Shown here: in pieces, positions 9,788-18,889 of the stretch
Numbering within the stretch: position 1 is the first letter of the stretch
How the letters are laid out: each line of letters begins with the position of its first letter
NCBI RefSeq assembly: GCF_008725655.1
Contig: NZ_VYXP01000004.1
Location: 265,924 to 329,923, forward strand
Reading direction: 5' to 3'
DNA length: 64,000 nt
Origin: Marinihelvus fidelis
GTDB lineage: Bacteria; Pseudomonadota; Gammaproteobacteria; Xanthomonadales; SZUA-36
Position numbers and translations under genes: made by a program
Notes under the pieces: model-generated
What the model was told of the DNA's origin: nothing
What the model saw: the letters and a program-made list of their open reading frames with translations, nothing else
Database searches by the model: none

Positions 9788-10396
9788 TTACCCGGCGGCC
9801 TGGTCGCCGGTTTCACGATCGTAGTACGGGTTCTCACCACTCTCATGATCGGTGGCATCGAGAATCGCGGTAATTTCCGGAAAGTGCTTCTTCAGCGTGG
9901 TCTCGATACCCTGCTTCAGGGTCACGCCCACCATTCCGCAGCCCTGGCAGCCGCCGCCAAACCGTAGCACCAGTTCGTTGGCCGGGGTCACGCGCTCCAG
10001 GTTCACGTGCCCGCCATGCGCGGCCAGGCCGGGGTTGACCTCCGCTTCCAGCACCCACTGGACCCGCTCGGCCAACGGCGCGTCCTCGGCAGGGGCGTTG
10101 CCCTTGATGCCCGGGGCACGAATGTTCAGCTGGCCGCCGGCATCGGCTACCTCGAAATCGATCTCGGCGCCTTCCAGCCACTCGGCGCTGGACGGTTCGA
10201 CATGCACTTCGAAGCCGTCGAAATGCAACTGGCGGTCGTTGTCGTTGTGCCGGTCAGCGGGCCAGAACTGCAGGTCGCAGACGGCACGGGGTGTGCCGGG
10301 CGCCAGCACGCTGAGGCGCAGCGCCAGGCCATCGCCACCCTGCTGGTCAATCAGTTTGAGAAAATAGGCCTGCGCCGCCGGGCTGATGTCGATCAC
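9788..10396 (-). CDS. nfuA: Fe/S biogenesis scaffold/carrier NfuA
   Basis: 202 residues. The N-terminal half is a degenerate A-type (HesB-like) domain without its cysteines, beginning MIDISPAAQAYFLKLI. The C-terminal half is a NifU-like domain with the cluster-binding CxxC in GGGCQGCGMVGVTLKQG, preceded by LVLRF. NfuA carries 4Fe-4S clusters to client enzymes, notably under oxidative stress. It is slightly longer than the E. coli protein (191 residues). Its start overlaps the stop of the upstream esterase by 4 bp, so it is the last gene of a reverse-strand operon. Confidence 0.94.
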   Translation of the reverse strand: MIDISPAAQAYFLKLIDQQGGDGLALRLSVLAPGTPRAVCDLQFWPADRHNDNDRQLHFDGFEVHVEPSSAEWLEGAEIDFEVADAGGQLNIRAPGIKGNAPAEDAPLAERVQWVLEAEVNPGLAAHGGHVNLERVTPANELVLRFGGGCQGCGMVGVTLKQGIETTLKKHFPEITAILDATDHESGENPYYDRETGDQAAG

Positions 10397-11427
10397 TGTC
10401 TTCCTTCCAGGGCGCCCGCCATTCTCGGCAGGGAGATGTCCAGGCGCCAGTCGATATGCGAATGGGTTCCGTCGAATTCTTCAAAATGGTGACGGATGTC
10501 GCGTTTTTCCAGTTCCGCCGACAACTGCCGGGTGCCGAACTGGATGTTGTACTGGTCCCGGTGGCCGACGTCGATGTGCAGGCACCGAAGGCCACGCAGC
10601 GCGTCGGCATGGTCATCGATCATGGTCAGCGGGTCGTGCCGCAGCCAGGCCGCCCAACGCTCGTCATCCAGCGCACAGGTGTGCACATCGAAGGGCAGAC
10701 GGATGTGTTCGGGGTGGTCGGGGTCCGGGTCGTAGCTGGCGGCCATGGCCACGATCATCAGCGCGGTGAACTCACGACCGCCCGGCTGCCGCTTGCGCCA
10801 GAAGGCCTCCACCAGCGCCAGCGGGTCGCCACCGTATTCCGCCAGCACCTGCGCGGCGGTGCCGAATTCAGGCAGGAACACCCGGTCGAAGCCGCAGTCC
10901 CCCGCGTGTACGGCCGCCGCGCCCCAGGTGTCTGGGTGGCGCATGGCATGCACGAGCGCGCCGTAGCCGCCGGATGACTTGCCGAACACGCCCCGGCCCG
11001 CGGCACCGTCGACGACATTGAACTGCTCGCTGACGAACGGCACCAGTTCCTCGATGACGTGTGTCTCGTACCGGCCGACAGCCGGAGAATCCACGTACTG
11101 GTTACCGCCCAGCGAGGTGTACGCGTCCGGCATGACCACGACGACCGGCGGCAGGCCACCCTCGTGGATCAGCCGGTCGAGGCGCTGCGCCAGGTTTTCA
11201 CCATGGTTGCGCCAGTTCAGGTGGCCGGGGCCGGCGTTGGTGAACGCGGCAAGGTCCCAGAGCGCGGCAAAGGGTGCACCCCCGTCTTCGTAGCCCGGCG
11301 GCAGGTACACGCACAGTTCCCGTTCATGCGGGTCGCGCCAGGGATTGTCCTGCAGGACAGATGAAACATGGCGCAAACGCCGCACCTGGCCTTGCGGCCA
11401 TTCGATGGGAGGACGAACCCGGGGCAT
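10393..11427 (-). CDS. esterase-like alpha/beta hydrolase (enterochelin esterase / esterase D family)
   Basis: 344 residues from the ATG of MPRVRPPIEW, five bases after the galU stop; upstream in-frame sequence is the antisense of galU and was excluded. Domain signs are ELCVYLPPGYED near the N-terminus, VVVVMPDAYTSLGG, and a nucleophile elbow GVFGKSSGGYGAL. A late acid/base pair follows: HIDVGHRDQYN, then THSHIDWRL with the likely catalytic His. This architecture is that of Fes/YieL-like esterases. There is no signal peptide, so it is probably cytoplasmic. The substrate is unknown; the neighbours galU and a WbpM-like dehydratase hint at surface-sugar biology but do not prove it. Confidence 0.82.
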   Translation of the reverse strand: MPRVRPPIEWPQGQVRRLRHVSSVLQDNPWRDPHERELCVYLPPGYEDGGAPFAALWDLAAFTNAGPGHLNWRNHGENLAQRLDRLIHEGGLPPVVVVMPDAYTSLGGNQYVDSPAVGRYETHVIEELVPFVSEQFNVVDGAAGRGVFGKSSGGYGALVHAMRHPDTWGAAAVHAGDCGFDRVFLPEFGTAAQVLAEYGGDPLALVEAFWRKRQPGGREFTALMIVAMAASYDPDPDHPEHIRLPFDVHTCALDDERWAAWLRHDPLTMIDDHADALRGLRCLHIDVGHRDQYNIQFGTRQLSAELEKRDIRHHFEEFDGTHSHIDWRLDISLPRMAGALEGRQ

Positions 11428-11432
11428 GCCGT

Positions 11433-12323
11433 TCAGCCGTTCAGGTCGAGCCCACGCAGGTGGGCGAGCAGGCCTTCGCGCAGGTCCGGGTTGGCCAGCG
11501 CATAGTCGATGTTGGCCTTCAGCATGCCGGCGCGGTTGCCGCAATCGTAGCGCGTTCCGTTAAGCGTGCCGGCGTACACCGGGTGCTCGCCGAGCATACC
11601 GGCGATCGCATCGGTCAACTGAATTTCACCACCCGCGCCGGCGCCCAGGTCCTGCAACCGGGAAAAGATCCGGCCGTCGAGAATATAGCGGCCAATCACG
11701 CCCAGGTTGGACGGTGCGTCTTCCGGCGCCGGCTTTTCTACCAGCGAGGTAATGCGCGGCGGCTCGCCGCCGTCCACTTCGGCAATGCCGTAACTGCCGG
11801 TCATGGCCGGGTCGACACGTTCCACGCCGACGACACCGCCACCGGTGCGGGCATGCACGTCCGCCATCTGCTGCAGCGCGCCAGGCCCGTCATTGAGCAC
11901 CATGTCGTCGGGCAGCAACACCGAGAAAAAGGCGTTTTCGTCAACGTGCTCGCGGGCGCACAGCACCGCGTGACCCAGCCCCAGCGGTTCAGGCTGGTAG
12001 GCCACTTCGACGTTGACCCCCGCAGGCAGGATGTCGTGCAGTCGCTCGACCAGGGCCTGCTTGCCAGCGGCCTGTAACGAGGCCTCCAGGGTGGGATCCG
12101 GGCGGAAGTGTTCGGCCACGGACTCCTTGCCATGGCTGATGACGAAGACCAGTGTCTTCGCACCCGCCTCGACGGCCTCGTGTACCGCGTACTGTACCAG
12201 TGGCCTGTCGACGACAGGCAGCAACTCCTTGGGAACGGCCCGGGTTGCCGGTAGAAAACGTGTGCCGAGGCCGGCGACGGGGAAAACTGCGGTGGGAATG
12301 CCTGCTCGAGGCGTAGATGTCAT
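11433..12323 (-). CDS. galU: UTP-glucose-1-phosphate uridylyltransferase
   Basis: 296 residues. GalU makes UDP-glucose, a precursor for polysaccharides, LPS core and glycosylation. The nucleotidyltransferase signature is GLGTRFLPATRAVPKEL. The sequence continues with QPEPLGLGHAVLCA, LLPDDMV, the sugar-binding LVEKPAPEDAPS and a late GTRYDCGNRAGML. Length is typical. It overlaps the upstream WbpM-type dehydratase gene by 4 bp and is followed 5 bp later by an esterase gene, so UDP-sugar supply and modification are probably co-expressed. Confidence 0.95.
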   Translation of the reverse strand: MTSTPRAGIPTAVFPVAGLGTRFLPATRAVPKELLPVVDRPLVQYAVHEAVEAGAKTLVFVISHGKESVAEHFRPDPTLEASLQAAGKQALVERLHDILPAGVNVEVAYQPEPLGLGHAVLCAREHVDENAFFSVLLPDDMVLNDGPGALQQMADVHARTGGGVVGVERVDPAMTGSYGIAEVDGGEPPRITSLVEKPAPEDAPSNLGVIGRYILDGRIFSRLQDLGAGAGGEIQLTDAIAGMLGEHPVYAGTLNGTRYDCGNRAGMLKANIDYALANPDLREGLLAHLRGLDLNG

Positions 12324-14242
12324 GCTGTACCCTGTTGTCTGAATGGTATGACCCTTGATGTTTCGTCTACCTGCACATGCCGCGACAGTTCGGGCACGAG
12401 CCGGTCGAGGCTGGCCGCCAGGCGCTCGGTATCGTATTCCCTGACCGCCGCTTCCATGATTTTCAGTTCGCGACTGAGCTCGGCCCAGTCGACCTCGCGC
12501 GGATGCGCCAGGTAGATCTTCTCGTGGGTCGTCATTTCGTTCGGCTCGAGTTCGTGGAACAGTTCCTCGAACAGCTTTTCGCCCGGCCGCAGCCCGGTGT
12601 AGACGATCTGGATATCGCGCCCGGGTTCCTTTCCGGCGAGCCGGATCAACTGCTCGGCCAGGTAGGTGATGCGCACCGGCTCACCCATGTCGAGCACGTA
12701 GATTTCGCCGCCTGAGCCCTGCAGGGACGCCTGCATGATCAACTGGCTGGCCTCGGCGATGGTCATGAAATAGCGGGAAATCTCCGGGTGCGTGACCGTC
12801 ACCGGCCCGCCCTTGCTGATCTGCTCCTGGAACAACGGCACCACGCTGCCGTTGGAGTTCAGCACGTTGCCGAAGCGGACCGTGATGTAACGCGTATCAG
12901 AACGCGTATTCATGTTCTGGCAGTACATTTCCGCGACCCGCTTGGTCGCGCCCATGATATTGGCCGGGTTGACCGCCTTGTCGGTGGAAATCAGCACGAA
13001 GGAACCGACACCATGGCGTTCTGCCGCCTCCGACAGCCGCATGGTGCCGATGATGTTGTTGCGGATCGCCTCGCGGATCTGCGTCTGCAGGATTGGCAGG
13101 TGCTTGTACGCGGCGGCGTGGAAAATCACGTCCGGCTTGTAGCGCCCGACCACGCGATCCACCGTGGCCGCGTCACAGATATCGCCCAGGATCGAGGTAA
13201 ACACCAGGTCCTGGTAATCGCTGCGCAGCTCCAGGTCGATTCGGTACAGCGAGTACTCGCTGTTGTCGACCACCACCAGCTCAACCGGGTTCAGGCGGGC
13301 GATCTGGCGACACAGCTCCGAGCCGATGGACCCGCCACCGCCGGTCACCAGTACGCGCTTGCCCACCAGGCCCTCGCGCATGGAATTCCAGTCCAGCGAC
13401 ACCGGTTCGCGGCCCAGCAGGTCGTCAATCGCGACCTTCTTCAGCACGTTGACCTGGGTCGCCTTGCTGCCCAGGTCCTGCAGGGTTGGCAGGGTGCGGA
13501 ATTCCAGGCCACTGTCCTCGCAGATCCGAACGATGCGCTGCATCTGCTGGTTACTCGCCGACGGCATGGCGATGATGGCCAGGTCCAGCCGCATCGACCG
13601 GCCGCGGCTTTCCAGCTCATCCAGGCTGCCGAGTACCGGCACGCCATGCACATGGGTGCCGCGCAGTCGCTGGTCGTCATCGAGGAAACCCAGCACATTG
13701 AAACCGCCGCGATGCCGAAGCTCACGTTCCAGCATCGCCCCGGAGCGGCCCGCGCCCAGGATCAGCACCCGCTTGTCATCCCGGGCCGGCTCGCGCCGCG
13801 GCCCGTTGGAGTCTTTCCAGAAGCGGTAACACATGCGCGGCAGGGCCAGCAGCACGAACAGCAGCACGGGGTAACCCAGCATGCCGGCCAGCCAGTCGCG
13901 CCCCGCGGGCGCGCTGAACACGGCCAGTGCACCGAAAATCAGCAGTGTGCCGGCGCCGACGGCGCGGAGAATGTTCCAGAGGTCTTCGAAACTGGCGAAG
14001 CGCCACAGGCCCTTGTACAGGCCGGTCGCCCACAGCACCAGGCCCTGCAGGGCCAGCACCAGGGGCAGTTCGACCCAGGGAATGATGTTCTCGGTAAATG
14101 GCAGGCCGGACAGGCGCTCGGCCAGCCAGCGACTGGCCCACCAGGCCAGCGCGACCATCAGCAGGTCGTGCAGCACGACCGCGCCACGCGGGTGATAGAC
14201 GGGACCCCACGGTAACGGGTTGTCAGGCTTGTTCACGTACAC
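12320..14242 (-). CDS. membrane-bound nucleoside-diphosphate-sugar 4,6-dehydratase (WbpM/CapD/PglF family)
   Basis: 640 residues. About four membrane segments occupy the first 140 residues. A Rossmann CoA-binding-like region (LILGAGRSGAMLEREL) follows. Then comes the catalytic SDR domain with TGGGGSIGSELCRQI (near residue 296), STDKAVNPANIMGATKR and VRFGNVLNSNGSV. The catalytic Tyr position holds Met in MGATKR, as known for the long membrane-bound members. Such enzymes convert UDP-GlcNAc to the 4-keto-6-deoxy sugar for O-antigen, capsule or protein glycan synthesis. The neighbour upstream is an initiating sugar-phosphate transferase and galU is downstream. The exact stereochemistry cannot be read from sequence. 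Confidence 0.9.
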   Translation of the reverse strand: MYVNKPDNPLPWGPVYHPRGAVVLHDLLMVALAWWASRWLAERLSGLPFTENIIPWVELPLVLALQGLVLWATGLYKGLWRFASFEDLWNILRAVGAGTLLIFGALAVFSAPAGRDWLAGMLGYPVLLFVLLALPRMCYRFWKDSNGPRREPARDDKRVLILGAGRSGAMLERELRHRGGFNVLGFLDDDQRLRGTHVHGVPVLGSLDELESRGRSMRLDLAIIAMPSASNQQMQRIVRICEDSGLEFRTLPTLQDLGSKATQVNVLKKVAIDDLLGREPVSLDWNSMREGLVGKRVLVTGGGGSIGSELCRQIARLNPVELVVVDNSEYSLYRIDLELRSDYQDLVFTSILGDICDAATVDRVVGRYKPDVIFHAAAYKHLPILQTQIREAIRNNIIGTMRLSEAAERHGVGSFVLISTDKAVNPANIMGATKRVAEMYCQNMNTRSDTRYITVRFGNVLNSNGSVVPLFQEQISKGGPVTVTHPEISRYFMTIAEASQLIMQASLQGSGGEIYVLDMGEPVRITYLAEQLIRLAGKEPGRDIQIVYTGLRPGEKLFEELFHELEPNEMTTHEKIYLAHPREVDWAELSRELKIMEAAVREYDTERLAASLDRLVPELSRHVQVDETSRVIPFRQQGTA

Positions 14243-15269
14243 CCCCCAGGTGTGCCGTTGAGACGGTCCAGACCGCCACCATCAGCGTGACACAGATACC
14301 CACTGTTAGCCACGCCGTTCCAGGATTTTTGTCCGCCAGTACAATCATGGGCACCACGAAGAACACATTGGCACCCTGGTAAACCCACAACACCCGGCCG
14401 TGCGACCATCCATGTCTGATCAGCCTTTGATACAAGTGATTGCGATGCGCAGTATACCACCGCTCCCCGCGCGCGACGCGCCATAACAGGGTCATGCCCG
14501 CGTCGACCATGAAGGTTGCCGGAACCAGCAACGCCACCGGCGGGGAAATGTCCCCACTGGCCACGCCCAGCAGCAGTAGGGCCCCGATGGCGAGTCCCAG
14601 AGGGATGCTGCCGGTATCACCCAGGAAAATGCGTGCCGGCGGGTGATTCCACGCCAGGAAACCCAGGCAGGCCGCCGCCAGTGCGACCGCCGCCTGCATG
14701 AGCCCGGTGTCGCCTGCGACCAGGAACAAAACGGCGATGACCCCGCCGCAAAACATGCCCTGCCCCCCTGCCATGCCGTCACTTCCATCCATGAAGTTGA
14801 ACATATTCATCATCCAGACCAGGTAGAACGTCGCCACGGCCATCAACGACACGGTCAGCGTGGCCCCTGGCCAACCGATTCCTGCCTGGCTGGCCTGGGC
14901 CAACAGTACCAGCCCCAAACTGACTGCAAACTGAACGGACAGCCGCCAGGTCCAGGCCAGGTCGTGACGGTCGTCGACCCAGCCGATGACGACCAGGGGC
15001 AGCATGCACACCAGCACCACCACCCACTGGGCCGGCACCGACCACCAGGGGAAAGGCAACAACGCCACCAGCAGCATCGCCGCGTACAGCCCGGCACCGC
15101 CACCCGTGGGTGTGTCTGTCGTATGGCTGGAACGCTCTCCCGGCCGGTCGAGCATGTTTGAGCGCAGCGCAAGCCGGCGCACCAGGCCAACCAGCAGCAA
15201 GGAAAGGAACAGGGTGGTTAGCGCGAGCGGCCACCAGGCCAGCCCCGGTGACGCGGTCAGGAACGACAT
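14223..15269 (-). CDS. polyprenyl-phosphate sugar-1-phosphate transferase (WecA/WbpL family)
   Basis: 348 residues with about ten membrane segments. Family motifs are VIGWVDDRHDL (metal-binding Asp pair), MFNFMDGSDGMAGG, IFLGDTGSIPLG and the cytoplasmic HRNHLYQRL. Proteins of this type move a HexNAc-phosphate or FucNAc-phosphate from a UDP-sugar onto undecaprenyl phosphate, starting synthesis of an O-antigen or related glycan. The gene overlaps the downstream WbpM-type dehydratase by 20 bp, as in P. aeruginosa where wbpL and wbpM are neighbours. The sugar specificity is not determined by sequence. Confidence 0.9.
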   Translation of the reverse strand: MSFLTASPGLAWWPLALTTLFLSLLLVGLVRRLALRSNMLDRPGERSSHTTDTPTGGGAGLYAAMLLVALLPFPWWSVPAQWVVVLVCMLPLVVIGWVDDRHDLAWTWRLSVQFAVSLGLVLLAQASQAGIGWPGATLTVSLMAVATFYLVWMMNMFNFMDGSDGMAGGQGMFCGGVIAVLFLVAGDTGLMQAAVALAAACLGFLAWNHPPARIFLGDTGSIPLGLAIGALLLLGVASGDISPPVALLVPATFMVDAGMTLLWRVARGERWYTAHRNHLYQRLIRHGWSHGRVLWVYQGANVFFVVPMIVLADKNPGTAWLTVGICVTLMVAVWTVSTAHLGGVREQA

Positions 15270-15272
15270 GGC

Positions 15273-16439
15273 TCAGTCGCCCAGGACGCCGTGGATCACC
15301 CGCGTGGTGCCCCACTGCTTGCAGCTGGGGCACTGCCAGTAGTGGGTATGCCCGCTGTAGCCGCAGTGTGCACAGCGATGGGTGGGCTGGCGAGCCAGCA
15401 ATCGCTGCGCCACCGCCCGTAGAATTTCGTCGCCGGACTCGATCTCCGGGCCGCCATTCAGCTTCAGTTCGATCAAGCGGTCCAGGCCGCGGACCGAGGG
15501 ATTGCGCGACAGTTCATCGGCGAGAAACTGCGCCGCCGCGTCGATGCCGTCGGCTTCCTGGATCATGGCGGCGAGCTTGAGTACCGCGCTGGTGCTGCGA
15601 TGGCGCTCACACCAGTCGCGCAGGTGCGGATCGACGCGTTCTTCCTCGCCGGCCGCCTGCGCGCAGGCCAGGTAATCTTCCAGCACCTGGGGAATGAAGT
15701 CGCTGTCCATGTCGACAATTTCTTCATACAGGTCCAGCGCTTCGGAATGATGCGCCTGCAGCCGCGCGATGCGGGCCAGCAGCAGCCGCGCGCGAATGCT
15801 CTGCGGGTCATGCCGGCGTGCCGCCCGCAGTTGTTTCCTGGCGTCTTCGAAGGCCTGCTCCTGGATTGCCTTCTCGGCCAGTTCACAGCAAAAATGCGCC
15901 ATGTAGGCGCCCATCCGCTCGCCGGTCAGGGCTTCCAGCTTCTCCGCCATCTCCAGTGACTTGGGCCAGTCCTTCTCCTGCTGGTAGATGTCCAGCAAGT
16001 GCCGCAAGGCCGGAGGCGCGTGGGCGCCGCGCTGGGTGAGCTCGGAAAACAGCCGCTCGGCGCGGTCAAACAGCCCGGCACGCATGTAGTCCTCGCCCAG
16101 CTCCAGCAGCGCCTTGGTGCGTTGGCTCTCGTCCAGGTTGTGCTTGGAGATGATGTTCTGGTGCAGGCGGATGGCACGGTCGACCTCGCCCCGTCGCCGG
16201 AACAGGCTGCCGAGCGCAAGGTGGGTTTCCACCGTATCCTTGTTGACCTCGGCCATTTCGAGAAACACCTGGATGGCCTTGTCAGGCTGTTCGCTGAGCA
16301 GGTAATTCAGGCCCTGGAAATAGCGCCGGCTGAAGACACGGTTGCGCTTGCGCTCACCGCGACGGGACAGTTTGCGGGCGAACCAGCCGCCCAGCAGGGC
16401 CGCTGCAATCACGCTCAGTACCCACAGGGCTTCAATCAT
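15273..16439 (-). CDS. lapB: lipopolysaccharide assembly protein B
   Basis: 388 residues. LapB (YciM) is an inner-membrane-anchored cytoplasmic TPR protein that, with FtsH, controls LpxC turnover and thus LPS amount. A single N-terminal anchor (LWVLSVIAAALLGGWFA) is followed by TPR repeats from about residue 45 to 330. The C-terminal rubredoxin-like zinc domain is CAHCGYSGHTHYWQCPSC. The start overlaps lapA by 8 bp, and the initiating sugar transferase follows 3 bp after the stop, linking LPS control with O-glycan initiation in one transcript. Confidence 0.96.
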   Translation of the reverse strand: MIEALWVLSVIAAALLGGWFARKLSRRGERKRNRVFSRRYFQGLNYLLSEQPDKAIQVFLEMAEVNKDTVETHLALGSLFRRRGEVDRAIRLHQNIISKHNLDESQRTKALLELGEDYMRAGLFDRAERLFSELTQRGAHAPPALRHLLDIYQQEKDWPKSLEMAEKLEALTGERMGAYMAHFCCELAEKAIQEQAFEDARKQLRAARRHDPQSIRARLLLARIARLQAHHSEALDLYEEIVDMDSDFIPQVLEDYLACAQAAGEEERVDPHLRDWCERHRSTSAVLKLAAMIQEADGIDAAAQFLADELSRNPSVRGLDRLIELKLNGGPEIESGDEILRAVAQRLLARQPTHRCAHCGYSGHTHYWQCPSCKQWGTTRVIHGVLGD

Positions 16440-16725
16440 TGCTTGCTGTTTCCGTCAGCGCCTGGCTGGCCGATGCTTCCGATTCCGCCTGGCGACGTTT
16501 TACGGTCCGCAAGTGGGCACGCAGCGGCAATACGCGCACCAGCCAGGTCATCAGCACACCGATGGCAATGCCCAACGACAATGACGCCAGCAGCACCAGG
16601 CCGAGCGGCCAGTTGAGCTGGACCCAGAGCAGGTCAAGATGGACCGGGTCGGCATTGAGGGTGCCGATGACCAGGCCCAGCGCGGCCACCAGGGCAGCCG
16701 CTACGAGGAAGGCGATGCGGGTCAT
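16432..16725 (-). CDS. lapA: lipopolysaccharide assembly protein A domain protein
   Basis: 97 residues starting at MTRIAFLVAAALVAA. Two membrane helices (residues about 4-24 and 41-63) with the LapA-type motif GTLNADPVHLDLLWVQLNWPLG between them are followed by a charged, Ala-rich cytoplasmic tail. LapA partners LapB in LPS assembly. The start lies 19 bp after the ihfB stop, and its end overlaps lapB by 8 bp. A longer in-frame reading upstream overlaps ihfB antisensibly and was discarded. Confidence 0.9.
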   Translation of the reverse strand: MTRIAFLVAAALVAALGLVIGTLNADPVHLDLLWVQLNWPLGLVLLASLSLGIAIGVLMTWLVRVLPLRAHLRTVKRRQAESEASASQALTETASND

Positions 16726-16744
16726 TTCAGCCGCGCCGCCGGTT

Positions 16745-17026
16745 TCAGTCGCCGTTGACCCGTTCGCGCAGGGCCTTTCCGGGCTTGAAATGGGGGACGT
16801 ACTTGCCCGGCAGCGATACGGCGTCGCCGGTCTTGGGGTTACGGCCCAGTCGCGGTGCACGGTAATGCAGCGAAAAGCTGCCGAAACCGCGAATCTCGAT
16901 CCGCTCGCCATCGGCAAGCGACAAGCTCATCTGCTCGAGGATCGCCTTCACACCCAGTTCGACGTCGGTGTGGTGGAGATGCTTCTGCTGCTCGGCGAGC
17001 CGCTCGATGAGTTCTGATTTTGTCAT
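16745..17026 (-). CDS. ihfB: integration host factor beta subunit
   Basis: 93 residues. IHF is a heterodimeric nucleoid protein that bends DNA in transcription, replication and recombination. The DNABII signature is [20 protein letters not shown], with the minor-groove arm tip Pro in RNPKTG, preceded by RIEIRGFGS. The beta-type N-terminus [13 protein letters not shown] matches IhfB rather than HU. It follows rpsA by 75 bp, the conserved order in gammaproteobacteria, with lapA behind it. Confidence 0.96.
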   Translation of the reverse strand: MTKSELIERLAEQQKHLHHTDVELGVKAILEQMSLSLADGERIEIRGFGSFSLHYRAPRLGRNPKTGDAVSLPGKYVPHFKPGKALRERVNGD

Positions 17027-17066
17027 GTTCGTTCTCTGCGAATTCGATACGTTCAGGCAAAGGTGA

Positions 17067-17093
17067 ACCGGGCGGCCGCGAGGGCCGCCCGGT
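17067..17093 (-). terminator. 11-bp GC-rich hairpin in the rpsA-ihfB gap
   Basis: ACCGGGCGGCC and GGCCGCCCGGT pair perfectly around a 5-base loop, starting 9 bp after the rpsA stop. There is no T run in the reading direction of rpsA, so it may stabilise the rpsA 3' end or attenuate read-through into ihfB rather than end transcription. Confidence 0.45.
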
Positions 17094-17101
17094 CATACCG
17101 A

Positions 17102-18778
17102 TCAACCGTTCTGGTCGAGCTGCTCTTTCAGCAGTTCACCCAGTGAGGTCGTACCGCCGGAAGCGCTGGTCTGCTGGTACTCTTCCAGAGCCTCAGCCAG
17201 TTCGTCGTCTTCCAGTGCCTTGATGGACAGGCTCAGGGAACGGCTCTTGCGATCCAGGCTGACAAACTTGGCCTCGATCTCGTCACCGACGTTCAGCACA
17301 CGGCTGGCGTCCTCGATGCGGTCTTTGCTGATTTCCGAAACGCGGAGGTAACCCTCAACGGCATCGGCCAGTTCAACCACGGCGCCACGGGCGTCCACTT
17401 CCTTGATCGTGCCCTTCACCACGCTACCGCGCGGGTTGTTGGCCATGAAAGTGGCGAACGGATCCTGGTCCATCTGCTTGATGCCCAGCGAGATACGCTC
17501 ACGCTCGGGATCAACGGCCAGGACCACGGCTTCGATTTCTTCGCCCTTGTTGAAGTTGCGAACCGCCTCTTCGCCCGGCGTCAGCCAGGAGATGTCGGAC
17601 AGGTGCACCAGGCCGTCGATACCGCCGTCCAGGCCGATAAAGATTCCGAAGTCGGTGATCGACTTGATCGCGCCGGACACGTGGTCGCCCTTGTTGTGGG
17701 TGGCCGCGAAGGCATCCCACGGGTTGGACTGGCACTGCTTCATGCCCAGGGAAATACGACGACGTTCTTCGTCGATCTCCAGCACCATGACTTCCGTTTC
17801 GTCGCCGGTCTGAACGACCTTGGCCGGGTTGACGTTCTTGTTGGTCCAGTCCATTTCGGACACGTGGACCAGGCCTTCAACGCCGTCTTCGATTTCAACG
17901 AAGCAACCGTAGTCGGTGATGTTGGTGACCTTGCCGAACAGGCGGGTACCCACCGGGTAGCGGCGGCCCAGATCCGTCCACGGATCTTCGCCCAGCTGCT
18001 TCAGGCCCAGCGAGACACGGTTGCGCTCGCGGTCGAAACGGAGCACGCGCACTTCCAGCTCGTCGCCGACGTTGACGACTTCGGACGGGTGACGAACACG
18101 CTTCCACGCCATGTCGGTAATGTGCAACAGGCCGTCGATACCGCCCAGGTCCAGGAAGGCGCCGTAATCGGTCAGGTTCTTGACCACGCCCTTCACGACC
18201 AGGCCTTCTTCCAGCTTCTCGAGCAGTTCTTCACGCTCGGCGCTGTACTCGGACTCGACCACCGCGCGGCGTGACACCACGAGGTTGTTACGCTGGCGGT
18301 CCAGCTTGATGATCTTGAAGTCGAGGTCCTTGCCTTCCAGGTACGCGGGATCGCGCACGGGGCGGACGTCCACCAGCGAGCCCGGCAGGAACGCGCGGAT
18401 ATCGTTGATGTCGACGGTAAAACCACCTTTCACCTTGCCGGAAATCTTGCCCTGGACGATCTCGTCGTTCTCGTTGGCCTGTTCCAGCTTGTCCCAGACC
18501 ATGGAACGCTTGGCGTCGTCACGGGACATGCGGGTTTCGCCGAAACCGTCTTCGACGGCTTTCAGCGCGACCTGCACATCGTCGCCCAGCTCGACCTCGA
18601 GGTCGCCATTGCTGGACTTGAACTGGCTGATCGGCACGATGCCTTCGGACTTGAGGCCGGCGTTGACGACGACGACGTCGTCACGGATTTCCACGACCTG
18701 GCCGGTGATGATGGAGCCCGGCGTCAGGTTTTGCATCGCAGGGCTTTCGTTAAGGAGTTGTTCGAAACTTTCAGTCAT
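17102..18778 (-). CDS. rpsA: 30S ribosomal protein S1
   Basis: 558 residues from [11 protein letters not shown], close to the E. coli length of 557; an in-frame start five codons upstream is less family-like. S1 binds mRNA and assists initiation on structured or weak Shine-Dalgarno leaders. Six S1 (OB-fold) domains are visible, with repeating motifs such as [40 protein letters not shown] and [20 protein letters not shown]. The first two domains are the more divergent ribosome-docking type. It lies between cmk and ihfB, the standard order. Its own leader contains three hairpins and no good Shine-Dalgarno sequence. Confidence 0.97.
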   Translation of the reverse strand: MTESFEQLLNESPAMQNLTPGSIITGQVVEIRDDVVVVNAGLKSEGIVPISQFKSSNGDLEVELGDDVQVALKAVEDGFGETRMSRDDAKRSMVWDKLEQANENDEIVQGKISGKVKGGFTVDINDIRAFLPGSLVDVRPVRDPAYLEGKDLDFKIIKLDRQRNNLVVSRRAVVESEYSAEREELLEKLEEGLVVKGVVKNLTDYGAFLDLGGIDGLLHITDMAWKRVRHPSEVVNVGDELEVRVLRFDRERNRVSLGLKQLGEDPWTDLGRRYPVGTRLFGKVTNITDYGCFVEIEDGVEGLVHVSEMDWTNKNVNPAKVVQTGDETEVMVLEIDEERRRISLGMKQCQSNPWDAFAATHNKGDHVSGAIKSITDFGIFIGLDGGIDGLVHLSDISWLTPGEEAVRNFNKGEEIEAVVLAVDPERERISLGIKQMDQDPFATFMANNPRGSVVKGTIKEVDARGAVVELADAVEGYLRVSEISKDRIEDASRVLNVGDEIEAKFVSLDRKSRSLSLSIKALEDDELAEALEEYQQTSASGGTTSLGELLKEQLDQNG

Positions 18779-18889
18779 TGATTGAATACTCACAGGCTGC
18801 TGGCCAACGGGCCAGTGCCCACCCGGTAATTCGGCATTAATGCCGGTTAATAAATGTCACGCGAACGTGACCCAAATAATCTATATTTT
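18779..18889 (-). promoter_or_regulatory. rpsA leader with three hairpins (candidate S1 autoregulatory site)
   Basis: Between cmk and rpsA three perfect stems occur: GTCACG/CGTGAC at 18856-18871, CGGCATTAATGCCG at 18832-18845 and CTGGCC/GGCCAG at 18800-18815. AT-rich stretches separate them. The 20 bases before the ATG contain no GGAG-like sequence. In E. coli and relatives the rpsA leader is known to form three hairpins without a canonical Shine-Dalgarno, and S1 represses its own translation there. The same arrangement here is an inference from the fold. Confidence 0.6.

Noticed and set aside
12788..14215. Open frame of 475 codons opposite the WbpM-type dehydratase
   Set aside because: It is rich in His, Gln, Arg and Val from antisense codons, without domain motifs; the reverse-strand gene is fully supported.
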